Source of the DNA: an uncultured Lachnospiraceae bacterium
GTDB taxonomy: Bacteria; Bacillota; Clostridia; Lachnospirales; Lachnospiraceae
Length of the DNA: 46,432 bases
Reading direction: 5' to 3'
Assembly (NCBI GenBank): GCA_947626395.1
Contig: CANQRU010000030.1
Span: 1-46,432, forward strand
Shown: positions 17,032-25,765 of the stretch, one piece after another
Position numbering within the stretch: position 1 is the stretch's first letter
Layout of the letters: every line of letters begins with the position of its first letter
Program-made: the position numbers and the translations under genes
Notes under the pieces: generated by a model
Database searches by the model: none
What the model was told of the DNA's origin: nothing
What the model saw: only the letters and a program-made list of their open reading frames with translations

Positions 17032-17105
17032 TTATTCCGGCGGACCCTCGCGGGATCATTCCGACAGAGACCGTTGCGGGATCATCGCGGGTACGTAGAA
17101 ATTTC

Positions 17106-17135
17106 TTGACGTAGGGCCCGGGTATATGCTATGAT
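17106..17135 (+). promoter_or_regulatory. Promoter of the glycerol-3-phosphate operon
   Basis: TTGACG (17106-17111) and TATGAT (17130-17135) are separated by 18 bases, with an extended TGC before the -10. The transcript would begin near 17142, about 97 bases before the GlpA-like start codon, and would contain the internal terminator at 17164-17216. Confidence 0.75.
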
Positions 17136-17163
17136 GAATCCGGCTTGAGGAAAGAGCGAACAA

Positions 17164-17216
17164 GGAAAGAGCAAGGCAGTTTGTGGGGGAGCCCATTGAT
17201 TTCCTTGCTCTTTTTT
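17164..17216 (+). terminator. Leader terminator (candidate attenuator) before the GlpA-like gene
   Basis: AAAGAGCAAGG (17166-17176) pairs perfectly with CCTTGCTCTTT (17203-17213), closing a 26-base loop and running into a tract of six T residues (17211-17216). It lies between the promoter and the ribosome site, so full-length transcription requires read-through. GGAAAGAGC occurs twice (17149-17157 and 17164-17172), giving two possible 5' partners for the same 3' arm. In Bacillus, GlpP controls glpD by antitermination at a comparable leader terminator. Whether a GlpP acts here is inference. Confidence 0.7.
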
Positions 17217-17238
17217 ATCGCAATATAAGGAGAGCGAT

Positions 17239-18807
17239 ATGAACAATCAGCGATATGATGCGGATGTGGTGGTGATCGGCGGCGGCGTGACCGGCTGCGC
17301 GGTCGCGCGGGAATTGTCCCGGTATGACTTAAAGGTATGCCTTCTGGAGCGGACCGAGGACGTCTGTTCCGGTACGTCCAAGGCTAACAGCGCCATTATC
17401 CACGCCGGGTATGACGCGGCTGCCGGTTCTGTGATGGCGAAAATGAATGTGGAGGGGAACCGGCTGATGGACCAGCTGGCGGCGGATCTGGATATTCCGT
17501 TCCGGCGCAATGGTTCTCTGGTGTTATGTTTTTCCGAGGAGGATATGCCGGGACTTCAGGAGCTCTATGTGCGCGGCGTGACCAACGGCGTGCCGGGACT
17601 GCGCATCATTTCCGGAGACGAGGCGCGGCGGATGGAGCCGAATCTGACCGATGAGGTCGTGGCGGCGTTGTACGCGCCGACCGGAGGGATCGTGTGTCCG
17701 TTCAATATGACGATCGCGCTGGCGGAGAACGCCTGCGAGAATGGGGTGGAATTCCATTTCCTGACGGAAGTGACGGAGATCCGTAAGTGTGGAGAGGGGT
17801 ATGAACTGTCCGTTCGTGAGACAGGAGAGAGGACGGATGGACCGGCCGGCGACGCTTACAAGGCAGAATGTGAAGACGGAACCGGTGCGGCTGGTAAGAC
17901 TGCCGCGGACCTTCAGGAAGCGGAAATGCCGGAAAATGGCGCTGTTAAGACCATCACGGCCCGCTTCGTAGTCAACGCCGCCGGCGTCTACGCCGACCGT
18001 TTCCACAATATGGTCAGCCGCCGCAGGATCTCGATCACGCCCCGGAGGGGGACGTACTGCCTGTTGGATCAGGAGGCCGGACATCATGTTGATAAGACCA
18101 TTTTCCAGCTTCCCGGCAAATACGGCAAGGGCGTTCTGGTGACGCCGACGATCCACGGGAATCTTCTGATCGGACCGACGGCTGCGGATATCGGCGACAA
18201 GGAAGGGACATACACGACGGCGGAAGAGCTGGCGGAAGTGACCGCCAAGTCTGCCCGCGGCGTGAAGGATATCCCGTACCGCCAGGTGATCACATCCTTT
18301 GCGGGCCTGCGTGCCCACGAGGCGGGACACGAATTCATTCTGGGGGAGCCGGAGGACGCGCCGGGCTTCTTCGACGCGGCTGGGATCGAGTCGCCGGGAC
18401 TTTCCAGCGCGCCGGCCATCGGCGTTTATCTGGCGGAAATGATCGCGCAGAAGGCGGGAGCGCCTGTGAAGGAGCATTTTGTCTCGACGCGGAAAGGCAT
18501 CCCTCATGTGGCGGCTATGGACCGGGAGAGCCGGGCCGCGCTGATCGCCGAAAGGCCGGATTACGGAACCATCGTCTGCCGCTGTGAGAACGTGAGTGAA
18601 GGCGAGATCGTAGACAGCATCCGGCGTCCGCTGGGCGCCAGGTCGCTGGATGGCATCAAGCGGAGAGTGCGGCAGGGCATGGGGCGCTGCCAGGCGGGTT
18701 TCTGTACGCCGAGAACCATGGAGATCCTGTCACGGGAAACCGGGATCCCCATGGAGAAGATCTGCAAGAACCAGCCCGGATCAGAGATGATCACAGGGGA
18801 GATATGA
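17239..18807 (+). CDS. Glycerol-3-phosphate dehydrogenase-like FAD protein with BFD-type [2Fe-2S] domain (GlpA-like)
   Basis: This 522-residue protein has an N-terminal FAD-binding motif GGGVTGCAVAREL (about 14-26) and a DAO-fold body. Its C-terminal BFD-like domain has CRC at about 454-456 and CQAGFC about 33 residues later, giving the C-x-C...C-x4-C pattern for a [2Fe-2S] cluster. This matches GlpA-type dehydrogenases that oxidise glycerol-3-phosphate to dihydroxyacetone phosphate together with a GlpB-like partner. Residues about 190-235 form an acidic low-complexity insertion before AARFVVNAAGVYAD-like sequence. GGAG (17229-17232) precedes the start. Confidence 0.88.
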   Translation: MNNQRYDADVVVIGGGVTGCAVARELSRYDLKVCLLERTEDVCSGTSKANSAIIHAGYDAAAGSVMAKMNVEGNRLMDQLAADLDIPFRRNGSLVLCFSEEDMPGLQELYVRGVTNGVPGLRIISGDEARRMEPNLTDEVVAALYAPTGGIVCPFNMTIALAENACENGVEFHFLTEVTEIRKCGEGYELSVRETGERTDGPAGDAYKAECEDGTGAAGKTAADLQEAEMPENGAVKTITARFVVNAAGVYADRFHNMVSRRRISITPRRGTYCLLDQEAGHHVDKTIFQLPGKYGKGVLVTPTIHGNLLIGPTAADIGDKEGTYTTAEELAEVTAKSARGVKDIPYRQVITSFAGLRAHEAGHEFILGEPEDAPGFFDAAGIESPGLSSAPAIGVYLAEMIAQKAGAPVKEHFVSTRKGIPHVAAMDRESRAALIAERPDYGTIVCRCENVSEGEIVDSIRRPLGARSLDGIKRRVRQGMGRCQAGFCTPRTMEILSRETGIPMEKICKNQPGSEMITGEI

Positions 18808-18899
18808 GAAGAATCATCGTGAAAAGAAAAGCTGTTTGAGCGGTTTGACAGGAAGCGGAGAATACAGACGCGTGCGGCGGAAAGTAGAGGATTATAGAT

Positions 18900-20162
18900 A
18901 TGAGACATCATGATATTGTGATCGTCGGAGGCGGCCCCGCAGGGCTGGCGGCGGCTGTGGCGGCACGGAAAGCCGGGATTTCGGATATATTGATTCTGGA
19001 GCGGGACAATGTGCTGGGAGGCATTCTAAACCAGTGCATCCACAACGGCTTCGGCCTTCATACATTTAAGGAAGAACTGACAGGGCCGGAGTACGCGGCC
19101 AGATATATCGCTCAGGTGGAAGAAGAGAAGATCCCCTACCGCCTGAATACGATCGTAGTGGATATTACCCGGAGCCGGGAAGTCACTTATATTAACCGCG
19201 AAGAAGGTCTGGTCACGATCCGGGCCGGCGCGGTGATCCTGGCCATGGGCTGCAGGGAGCGGCCCCGAGGCGCATTAAATACGCCGGGTTACCGTCCGGC
19301 AGGCATCTATTCGGCGGGAACGGCCCAGAGACTTATGAATATCGAAGGTTATCTGGTCGGAAAGGAAGCCGTGATCCTCGGCTCCGGCGATATCGGTCTG
19401 ATCATGGCGCGTCGGATGACGCTGGAAGGCGCGAAGGTGAAGGTGGTAGCTGAGATCATGCCTTACTCCGGCGGTCTGAAGCGGAATATTGTTCAGTGTC
19501 TGGATGATTACGGGATCCCGCTGAAGCTGAGCCATACGGTCGTGGATATCCACGGCAAGGAACGGCTGACCGGCGTGACCATCGCCGAAGTGGATGAGAA
19601 TAAGAACCCAATCCCGGGAACAGAAGAGTATTATTCCTGCGATACGCTTCTTCTGAGCGTGGGTTTGATCCCCGAAAATGAACTGTCGAAGAGCGCGGGC
19701 ATTTCCTTAAACCGTGTCACGTCCGGGCCGAATGTGAACGACCGGCTGGAGACGGAAGCGGAGGGGATCTACGCCTGCGGCAATGTGCTCCATGTCCATG
19801 ATCTGGTGGATTTCGTCTCCCAGGAGGCGGCGCTGGCAGGGGAGAACGCGGCGGAGTATGTGAAAAACGCGGCGTCGGACGGAGAGAATGTGATCCCGCT
19901 GGTTGCCGCTGACGGCGTCCGTTACACCGTGCCCCAGTTCCTGGAGATGGACGGCATGCGCGATTCTGTTACGGTCCGGTTCCGCGTGGCAGACGTTTAC
20001 AGGGACCGGTACATTTCCGTATACTATGATGATCAGCTGATCTCGCGGAAGAAGAAAAAGGTACTGGCTCCCGGCGAGATGGAGCAGGTGGTCCTGTCGA
20101 AGAAGAGCCTGGCGGAGTATCCGCGGACGGAGCGGATTACGATCCGGACGGAGGTGGAGTGA
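18900..20162 (+). CDS. GlpB-like NAD(P)/FAD-dependent oxidoreductase
   Basis: This 420-residue pyridine-nucleotide-disulfide-type flavoprotein has VGGGPAGLAAAVAARKAG near the N-terminus and a second nucleotide site at ILGSGDIGLIMARRM (about 158-172). A C-terminal FAD motif, GIYACGNVLHVHD, is also seen. There is no CxxxxC redox disulfide of the thioredoxin-reductase kind. In Clostridia and other anaerobes, this protein is encoded after GlpA-like and before DUF1667, and the three are taken as an anaerobic glycerol-3-phosphate dehydrogenase that passes electrons onward. The stop overlaps the next start as TGATG. Confidence 0.85.
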   Translation: MRHHDIVIVGGGPAGLAAAVAARKAGISDILILERDNVLGGILNQCIHNGFGLHTFKEELTGPEYAARYIAQVEEEKIPYRLNTIVVDITRSREVTYINREEGLVTIRAGAVILAMGCRERPRGALNTPGYRPAGIYSAGTAQRLMNIEGYLVGKEAVILGSGDIGLIMARRMTLEGAKVKVVAEIMPYSGGLKRNIVQCLDDYGIPLKLSHTVVDIHGKERLTGVTIAEVDENKNPIPGTEEYYSCDTLLLSVGLIPENELSKSAGISLNRVTSGPNVNDRLETEAEGIYACGNVLHVHDLVDFVSQEAALAGENAAEYVKNAASDGENVIPLVAADGVRYTVPQFLEMDGMRDSVTVRFRVADVYRDRYISVYYDDQLISRKKKKVLAPGEMEQVVLSKKSLAEYPRTERITIRTEVE

Positions 20163-20524
20163 TGGAAGTAAGAGAACTGATCTGTATCAGCTGTCCCATG
20201 GGATGTCCGCTGACAGTGACTATGGACGGGGACAGCCTGACCGTGACCGGCAACACCTGCCCGCGGGGCGAGGACTATGCGAAAAAGGAAGTTTTAAGCC
20301 CCACTAGGATCGTCACATCCAGCGTCCGGGTAAACGGCGGGACCATCGCCAGAGTGTCGGTAAAAACGAAAACCGATATCCCCAAGGGAAAGATCTTCGA
20401 TGTGATGAAGGAGATCCGCGCGGCGCGTGTGGACGCGCCGGTAGCGATGGGAGATGTGGTGATCGCGGACTGCGCCGGAACCGGCGTGGAAGTGATCGCG
20501 ACGAAGAGCGTCGCACGCGCGTGA
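20162..20524 (+). CDS. DUF1667 cysteine-containing protein
   Basis: This 120-residue protein has Cys pairs in CISCPMGCPL (about 7-16) and NTCPRGEDY (about 32-40), a likely iron-sulfur or zinc site. It is consistently the third gene of the GlpA-like/GlpB-like/DUF1667 set and is inferred to help with electron transfer or assembly of the complex. GGAGG (20150-20154) favours the ATG at 20162 over an in-frame GTG three bases earlier. It overlaps the preceding stop by one base. Confidence 0.87.
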   Translation: MEVRELICISCPMGCPLTVTMDGDSLTVTGNTCPRGEDYAKKEVLSPTRIVTSSVRVNGGTIARVSVKTKTDIPKGKIFDVMKEIRAARVDAPVAMGDVVIADCAGTGVEVIATKSVARA

Positions 20525-20651
20525 GCTTGTTTTTTATACGGGCAGTGTGCGGTTGGGGAAATATAAAATCTTATCAGTATAGACAAGGTACATCGATATA
20601 AATAAGGCACGGTGTTTTGCTTTGAAAAATGCAGCGGGGAGATGATATCCG

Positions 20652-21593
20652 ATGAGCACGTTTAAGCACGTATGTCCGGAAAAAACGGATGGGCGGGAGA
20701 CAGAATCTCAGAGAGCGGACACGCCGGAAATGACGGACGACAGGATCCGGGCGGAAAAGCTGAAAGAGATCGATCTTTTCGTCCTGGACCTGGATGGAAC
20801 CTTCTATCTGGGCGACCGTCTGATCGACGGCGCGCTGGACTTTGTGAATTACATCTGGGAAAGCGGAAAGAAGATATTGTTTTTTACAAACAATTCTTCC
20901 CGTTCCCCGAAGGTCTATATGGAGCGGCTGGCGGGGATGGGCTGTCCCATCAGCCGTGACCAGATCATGACGTCCGGCGATGTGACGATCGCGTATCTGA
21001 AGGAAACTTATCCGGGAAAAACCGTTTATCTGGTCGGTACGCCGGCTCTGGAGGAAAGCTTCCGGCAGGAAGGGATCAGCCTGTGGGATCCGGAAAACGC
21101 CGGGCAGGCGGACCGGACGGCCGCGGCGCGTCCGGATCTTGTGGTCGTAGGCTTTGATACTACGCTGACCTATGAAAAGCTGGAACGGGCCTGCACCTAC
21201 ATCCGGGAAGGCGCTGTTTTTCTGGCGACCCATCTGGATATCAACTGCCCGACCGAATACGGCTTTATGCCGGACTGCGGCGCCATCTGCGCGGCAGTTA
21301 CGCTGTCTACGGGCGCAGAACCTAAGTATCTGGGAAAGCCGTTTAAGGAGACCGTGGATATGGTGCTTCTGAAGACCGGCGTCAGCAGGGAGAGAGTCGC
21401 ATTCGTGGGCGACCGGCTCTATACGGATGTCGCCGTCGGCGTCAGCCACGGCGCGAAAGGATTTCTGGTGCTGTCCGGTGAGACGAAGCTGGAAGACATC
21501 AAAAACTCCCAGGTAAAACCGCATGAAGTGTACGGTTCCCTGGGAGAAATGAAGAGACTTTTGTGCGGTGAGATACCGGAAAGCCACGCCTGA
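20652..21593 (+). CDS. HAD-IIA sugar/glycerol phosphatase (NagD/AraL/PGP type)
   Basis: This 313-residue HAD hydrolase has motif I DLDGTFYLGD (about 47-56) with the nucleophile Asp, motif II FFTNNSS, Lys in YLGKPF (about 236-241), and motif III GDRLYTD (about 260-266). A C2 cap between motifs II and III is expected for the NagD/AraL/PGP group. Substrates in this group include glycerol-3-phosphate, phosphoglycolate and sugar phosphates. Placement after the glycerol-3-phosphate oxidation genes suggests glycerol-3-phosphate or a related metabolite, without proof. The N-terminal 35 residues are an extension beyond the usual NagD start. GGGGAGATGAT precedes the ATG. A later ATG near 20730 is possible. 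Confidence 0.85.
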   Translation: MSTFKHVCPEKTDGRETESQRADTPEMTDDRIRAEKLKEIDLFVLDLDGTFYLGDRLIDGALDFVNYIWESGKKILFFTNNSSRSPKVYMERLAGMGCPISRDQIMTSGDVTIAYLKETYPGKTVYLVGTPALEESFRQEGISLWDPENAGQADRTAAARPDLVVVGFDTTLTYEKLERACTYIREGAVFLATHLDINCPTEYGFMPDCGAICAAVTLSTGAEPKYLGKPFKETVDMVLLKTGVSRERVAFVGDRLYTDVAVGVSHGAKGFLVLSGETKLEDIKNSQVKPHEVYGSLGEMKRLLCGEIPESHA

Positions 21594-21616
21594 AGCGGAA
21601 GCCGGTATGGAACCGC

Positions 21617-22678
21617 TTATACGGCCCTGGCCGCGCCGGAGCTTCCGCCTACGACCAGGCGGCTCTGGTATTCCAGCCGGTGGATCGTGCCGGACTGCGC
21701 CTCAAAGGGCTGCTTCTCCATCTTTTCCGCAAGAAGCTGAATGCTGCTTCGGCCGCGTTCGACAATGGCGTGTTCCACGGTCGTCAGTTCCATGCCGTGG
21801 AAACGTGACGGATAGATATTGTCAAAACCGCAGAGGCTGATATCTTCCGGGATCCTGCGGCCCTCGTCGATCAGTGCCTCGCGGACGCCGTAAGCGACCA
21901 TGTCGTTAATGGCCACCATGGCGGTCACCTCCGGGCTTTCATCCAGACAGCGCTTGGCCAGGGAATAGCCTACTTCATGCTCCACGTCGATCACATGCAG
22001 TTCCTGCTCGGAGGACACGTCCTCGCTGAACACGGTCACGCTTCCGGAAGGGCAGGACTGGTGGTATTCATCCTGAAGCCCCATGCAGCGCTTCATCCGT
22101 GAGGAATGCTCCTCATTCAGCGTCGTGGACAGGTAGGCGATGTGTTTGTGGCCCATGCCGATCAGATGGGAAGCCATCATGCGGCCGGCCTCATAATTAT
22201 TGACATCCACAGTATCGATCTTGATGTCGATGGAACGGTCCCCGACCGTGACCATCGGTACCTGAAGGCTGGCCTCCTCGGCGAGCGGCTGCTGCTGCGG
22301 GATCATCGCGAAGATCACGCCGGCGACCATCTTTTCCTTCGCCAGCTCCAGCGCTTCCCGTTCCGCGTCCTTGTCCCAGTAGGTGGTATAGATCAGGCTG
22401 GAAAATCCGCGCAGGCGCGCTTCCTGCTCCATGCTCTGGACCAGAGTGGCGTAGTAGGGATTCATCATGGAAGGACAGATGATCAGGATCAGCTGACGCT
22501 GGGTTCTGTGCGGAGAACGGCGTTTCAGCACATAACCCAGTTCCTGACTGGCGCTGTTGACATTCTGGACCGTTTCCGCTGAGAAACGGGAAAGGTTCCG
22601 GCCGTTCAGGATCATAGAAACACAGGCGGTCGATACGCCCGCCTTGTCGGCAACTTGTTTGATTGTAACTTTTTTCAT
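21617..22678 (-). CDS. LacI-family transcriptional regulator
   Basis: This 353-residue protein has the LacI-type helix-turn-helix (TIKQVADKAGVSTACVSMIL) at residues 4-23 and the hinge region to about 60. A periplasmic-binding-protein-like effector domain follows (LILIICPSM, MVTVGDRSID, VAINDMVAYGV, ISLCGFDN). The start at 22678 is preferred because GGGGGG lies just upstream. It is divergent from a glycerophosphodiester phosphodiesterase gene and convergent with the HAD phosphatase, so it probably controls the neighbouring diesterase and itself. The effector is not predictable from sequence. Confidence 0.92.
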   Translation of the reverse strand: MKKVTIKQVADKAGVSTACVSMILNGRNLSRFSAETVQNVNSASQELGYVLKRRSPHRTQRQLILIICPSMMNPYYATLVQSMEQEARLRGFSSLIYTTYWDKDAEREALELAKEKMVAGVIFAMIPQQQPLAEEASLQVPMVTVGDRSIDIKIDTVDVNNYEAGRMMASHLIGMGHKHIAYLSTTLNEEHSSRMKRCMGLQDEYHQSCPSGSVTVFSEDVSSEQELHVIDVEHEVGYSLAKRCLDESPEVTAMVAINDMVAYGVREALIDEGRRIPEDISLCGFDNIYPSRFHGMELTTVEHAIVERGRSSIQLLAEKMEKQPFEAQSGTIHRLEYQSRLVVGGSSGAARAV

Positions 22679-22732
22679 ACATTTCCCCCCGCTGTTAAGG
22701 TTGGCGGTTGACAAAGCTTCTACTCATTACTG

Positions 22733-22761
22733 ATTGTAACATTTTTTCAACATAATATCAA
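22733..22761 (-). promoter_or_regulatory. Promoter of the LacI-family gene
   Basis: On the minus strand, TTGATA (22756-22761), 17 bases and TACAAT (22733-22738), preceded by an extended TGT. The transcript would start near 22726. No clear LacI-type palindrome was found beside it. Confidence 0.65.
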
Positions 22762-22929
22762 GTGAAATGAATAATAAGTTCGCAAAATATGTTGACGAAA
22801 CGGAAAAATGTATGATAAATTATGCATACAAAGACAACGCAGCTATGAAAGTATTGTGGAATCCACGCAATATGATACCGAAATTTCAAAAAAATTTACC
22901 AGATTATTTAACCAAAGGAGATTGCGGCA

Positions 22930-23658
22930 ATGAAAGTGATTGCACACAGAGGTTACAGCGGAAAGTATCCGGAGAACACGATGCTGGCGTTTGAGAAGGC
23001 AGCAGAGGCCGGATGTGACGAGATCGAGCTGGACGTCCATGTGACGAAGGACGGGCAGGTGGTGGTCTGCCACGATGAGGTGCTGGGCCGGACGGTGGAC
23101 GGCGCGGGTGCGGTGAAAGATCATACCTATGAAGAACTTCGGCGGATGAATGCCGCCAGGCTGTTTCCGCAGCTGACGGAATTTGAGAGGATCCCGCTGT
23201 TTGAGGAATACTGCGAATGGGCGGCGGAGCAGAGTATTTCCACGAACGTGGAGCTGAAGACCGGATTTTATTACTATGAGAAGATCGAGGAGAAGACGGC
23301 GGAGATCGTGAAGCGGTACGGTCTGCAGCCGCGGATGATGTTCTCTTCGTTCAATCATGTGGGTCTTCTGCGGATGAAGGAGCTGCTGCCGGAATGCGAG
23401 TGCGGCGCGCTGATCAGCCATTTCGGCATGGGTAACGCGGGATATTACTGCAATCGGTACGGGTTTGAGTGCTATCATCCGGAACATACGGGCGTGACGG
23501 ATGAGATCCTGGAGAGCTGCCGCCGGTACGGCGTCCGCATCAACGCGTGGACGGTCAACGATATGGAGGATCTGGCGAAGGCTTATGAAAGAGGGTACGC
23601 CGGGGTGATCACCAATTACCCGCTGGAGTGCAGAGAGTGGCTTAGTAAGAAGGAGTAA
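22930..23658 (+). CDS. Glycerophosphodiester phosphodiesterase
   Basis: This 242-residue TIM-barrel enzyme is predicted to hydrolyse glycerophosphodiesters to sn-glycerol-3-phosphate and an alcohol. The N-terminal motif AHRGYSGKYPENT (catalytic His and the conserved ENT) is seen, as are EIELDVHVTKDG (metal-binding Glu and Asp) and VVCHDEVLGRT (second His). There is no signal peptide, so it acts in the cytoplasm. AAAGGAG precedes the start by 9 bases. TTGACG at 22792-22797 may be its -35, with a weak -10 near 22816. It supplies the substrate for the GlpA/GlpB-like enzymes encoded nearby. Confidence 0.93.
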   Translation: MKVIAHRGYSGKYPENTMLAFEKAAEAGCDEIELDVHVTKDGQVVVCHDEVLGRTVDGAGAVKDHTYEELRRMNAARLFPQLTEFERIPLFEEYCEWAAEQSISTNVELKTGFYYYEKIEEKTAEIVKRYGLQPRMMFSSFNHVGLLRMKELLPECECGALISHFGMGNAGYYCNRYGFECYHPEHTGVTDEILESCRRYGVRINAWTVNDMEDLAKAYERGYAGVITNYPLECREWLSKKE

Positions 23659-23749
23659 TGCAATTCAGGAAGCGCGCCGCCGGGATCTGTTTCTGTGGGC
23701 TGATATGATGCAGACAGCGCACCGCCGGCGTGCTGACGCGATTCAAAAA

Positions 23750-23777
23750 GGCGGTCTTCTGTGGAAGGAAGACCGCC
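23750..23777. other. Perfect 10-bp hairpin upstream of deoB
   Basis: GGCGGTCTTC (23750-23759) pairs with GAAGACCGCC (23768-23777) across an 8-base loop. On the plus strand no T-tract follows. On the minus strand CTTTTTG follows, so it has terminator form only against the direction of the neighbouring genes. A direct repeat, GCGC(G/A)CCGCCGG (23672-23683 and 23717-23728), lies just upstream. Confidence 0.55.
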
Positions 23778-23799
23778 GTCTGCAAAGAAGGGAGAAGAA

Positions 23800-24990
23800 A
23801 TGGGAAAATATCATCGCATTTTTGTAGTTGTCATCGATTCTTTAGGCATCGGCGCCATGCCAAATGCCGCGGAGTACGGCGACGCCGGAACGGATACGCT
23901 GGGGCATATTGACGAGAGGATGGAATCCTTCACGATCCCGAACCTTGCAAAGCTGGGAATGGCCAATCTTCATCCGCTGACCCATGTGGCGGCAGCGGAG
24001 AAGCCGTTGGGCCGTTACGCCAGGCTTTTTGAAGCCAGCGTAGGCAAGGACACGATGACCGGCCATTGGGAGATGATGGGGCTTCATATCACGAAGCCGT
24101 TCAAGACCTTTACGGACACCGGGTTCCCGCAGGAGCTTCTGGATGAGCTGACCCGCCGCACGGGACATAAGATCGTGGGAAATAAGGCGGCCAGCGGCAC
24201 GGAGATATTGGACGAACTGGGCGAGCATGAAATCGCCACCGGCGACATGATCGTCTACACCTCTGCGGATTCGGTGCTGCAGATCTGCGGCAATGAGGAG
24301 ACCTTCGGGCTGCAGGAGCTGTACCGGTGCTGCGAGATTGCCAGAGAACTGACGATGAAGGACGAGTGGAAGGTGGGCCGCGTCATTGCGAGACCCTATG
24401 TGGGCAAAAAGAAAGGCGAATTCAAGCGCACCTCCAATCGGCACGACTATGCGCTCAAGCCCTACGGAAAGACGGCGCTGGACGCGCTGAAGGCGGCTGG
24501 TTTCGATGTGATCAGCGTGGGCAAGATCCGGGATATCTTCGACGGCGAAGGCATCACGGAGGCTTATAAATCCAAAAGCAGCGTTCACGGCATGGAGCAG
24601 ACCATCGAGATTGCGGATAAGGATTTCCATGGACTTTGCTTTGTAAATCTGGTGGATTTCGACGCGCTGTGGGGACACCGAAGGGACCCCATCGGCTATG
24701 GTCAGGAGATGGAGCGGTTCGACGTGAAGCTGGGCGAGCTGCTGCCGAAGCTTAGGGAAGACGATCTTCTGATCATCACCGCCGACCACGGCAACGATCC
24801 GACCCATACGGGGACGGATCATACGAAGGAAACGGTGCCTTTCCTGGCATACTCGCCGTCCATGACAGGCGGAGGAGTCCTGCCGGATCAGGATACGTTC
24901 GCGGTGATCGGAGCCACAGTGGCGGACAACTTCGGCGTGGAGATGCCGGAGGGGTGCATCGGGGAGTCGATCCTTGGGATGATCGAATAG
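23800..24990 (+). CDS. deoB: Phosphopentomutase
   Basis: This 396-residue alkaline-phosphatase-fold enzyme interconverts ribose/deoxyribose 1-phosphate and 5-phosphate in nucleoside catabolism. The N-terminal metal site [13 protein letters not shown], the conserved AGTDTLGH, the active-site [12 protein letters not shown] and the C-terminal metal residues in [19 protein letters not shown] are all present. The length is standard for DeoB. The ATG at 23800 is chosen for its GGGAGAAG ribosome site. An upstream in-frame start would add 13 residues. The usual nucleoside phosphorylase partner is not adjacent. Confidence 0.95.
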   Translation: MGKYHRIFVVVIDSLGIGAMPNAAEYGDAGTDTLGHIDERMESFTIPNLAKLGMANLHPLTHVAAAEKPLGRYARLFEASVGKDTMTGHWEMMGLHITKPFKTFTDTGFPQELLDELTRRTGHKIVGNKAASGTEILDELGEHEIATGDMIVYTSADSVLQICGNEETFGLQELYRCCEIARELTMKDEWKVGRVIARPYVGKKKGEFKRTSNRHDYALKPYGKTALDALKAAGFDVISVGKIRDIFDGEGITEAYKSKSSVHGMEQTIEIADKDFHGLCFVNLVDFDALWGHRRDPIGYGQEMERFDVKLGELLPKLREDDLLIITADHGNDPTHTGTDHTKETVPFLAYSPSMTGGGVLPDQDTFAVIGATVADNFGVEMPEGCIGESILGMIE

Positions 24991-25095
24991 ATTTTGGAAT
25001 TGCCGGTACTGCATTGAGCGGAGCGGGCGACCGGTAAACGGATGATCGGAATGTACGGGCAGTCGGAAAGCTGGAAGTCCAGGGAGGGCAAATGG

Positions 25096-25608
25096 ATGAA
25101 TTTGCGGCTGGTAAAGGCGTCGTATGACAATAAGGCTTTGGTCTGCGACATGATGGAGGAGTGGTACGCTTCCGGCGAGCACATCGTTCCGTGGGCGATC
25201 ACGAAAACGGACTGTCACGACTATGACCGCTTTCTGGCCGGTCTGGAGCTGAAGGAAGAAAAAGACGGAAAGGTTCCCGATTCCACCTTTTTCTGCCTGG
25301 ACACGGACCGGAACGTCATGGTGGGAGCGGTTAATATCCGGCACCGCTTAAACGACCGGCTTCTGCTGGACGGCGGGCATATCGGCGACGGCGTCCGGCC
25401 CTCGGAGCGCGGCAGGGGAGTCGCCACGGCCATGATCGGTCTGGCGCTTGAGGAATGCAGGAAGCTCGGGATCCGCCGGGTGCTTATGGTGTGCGATAAG
25501 GATAACATTGCTTCCGCCAGAAGTATTATCAAAAACGGCGGCATGCTGGAAAATGAAGTCGTTGTGGACGGGGAGACGGTGCAGAGATACTGGATATCTG
25601 TCTCTTAA
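25096..25608 (+). CDS. GNAT-family N-acetyltransferase
   Basis: This 170-residue protein has the GNAT acetyl-CoA motif A as GDGVRPSERGRGVATAMIG (about 95-113). The R-G-R-G-V-A pyrophosphate loop and a following helix with EECRKLGI are visible. A C-terminal N-containing motif (VCDKDNIASARSIIKNGG) is typical of the fold. The substrate cannot be predicted. It precedes a probable aminoglycoside-type kinase by about 160 bases, but nothing shows a shared role. GGGAGG (25082-25087) selects the ATG at 25096 over a start 54 bases earlier. Confidence 0.88.
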   Translation: MNLRLVKASYDNKALVCDMMEEWYASGEHIVPWAITKTDCHDYDRFLAGLELKEEKDGKVPDSTFFCLDTDRNVMVGAVNIRHRLNDRLLLDGGHIGDGVRPSERGRGVATAMIGLALEECRKLGIRRVLMVCDKDNIASARSIIKNGGMLENEVVVDGETVQRYWISVS

Positions 25609-25765
25609 ATGCTCCTGCACCGTGGTACACAGAACAGGGAATTCTGGTGATGAGCATTTATGATTTTTTTCTGCGAGAAGATAGATTGGAGGAAAAGATC
25701 TGATTCGAAGCTGCCTTTGATGTAGTAACTGGTTTATGACAATAATGTGTGAAGGAAACAGAACG

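Noticed and set aside
22679-22929. LacI-family operator palindrome between the regulator and glycerophosphodiesterase genes
   Set aside because: GTTGAC occurs twice in the same orientation, but I could not find a convincing even-length palindrome with a central CG.
23842-25344. Long minus-strand frame of 500 codons opposite deoB
   Set aside because: It is antisense to a clearly coding deoB with intact motifs, and its translation shows no domain and many His/Arg residues, as expected of a shadow frame.
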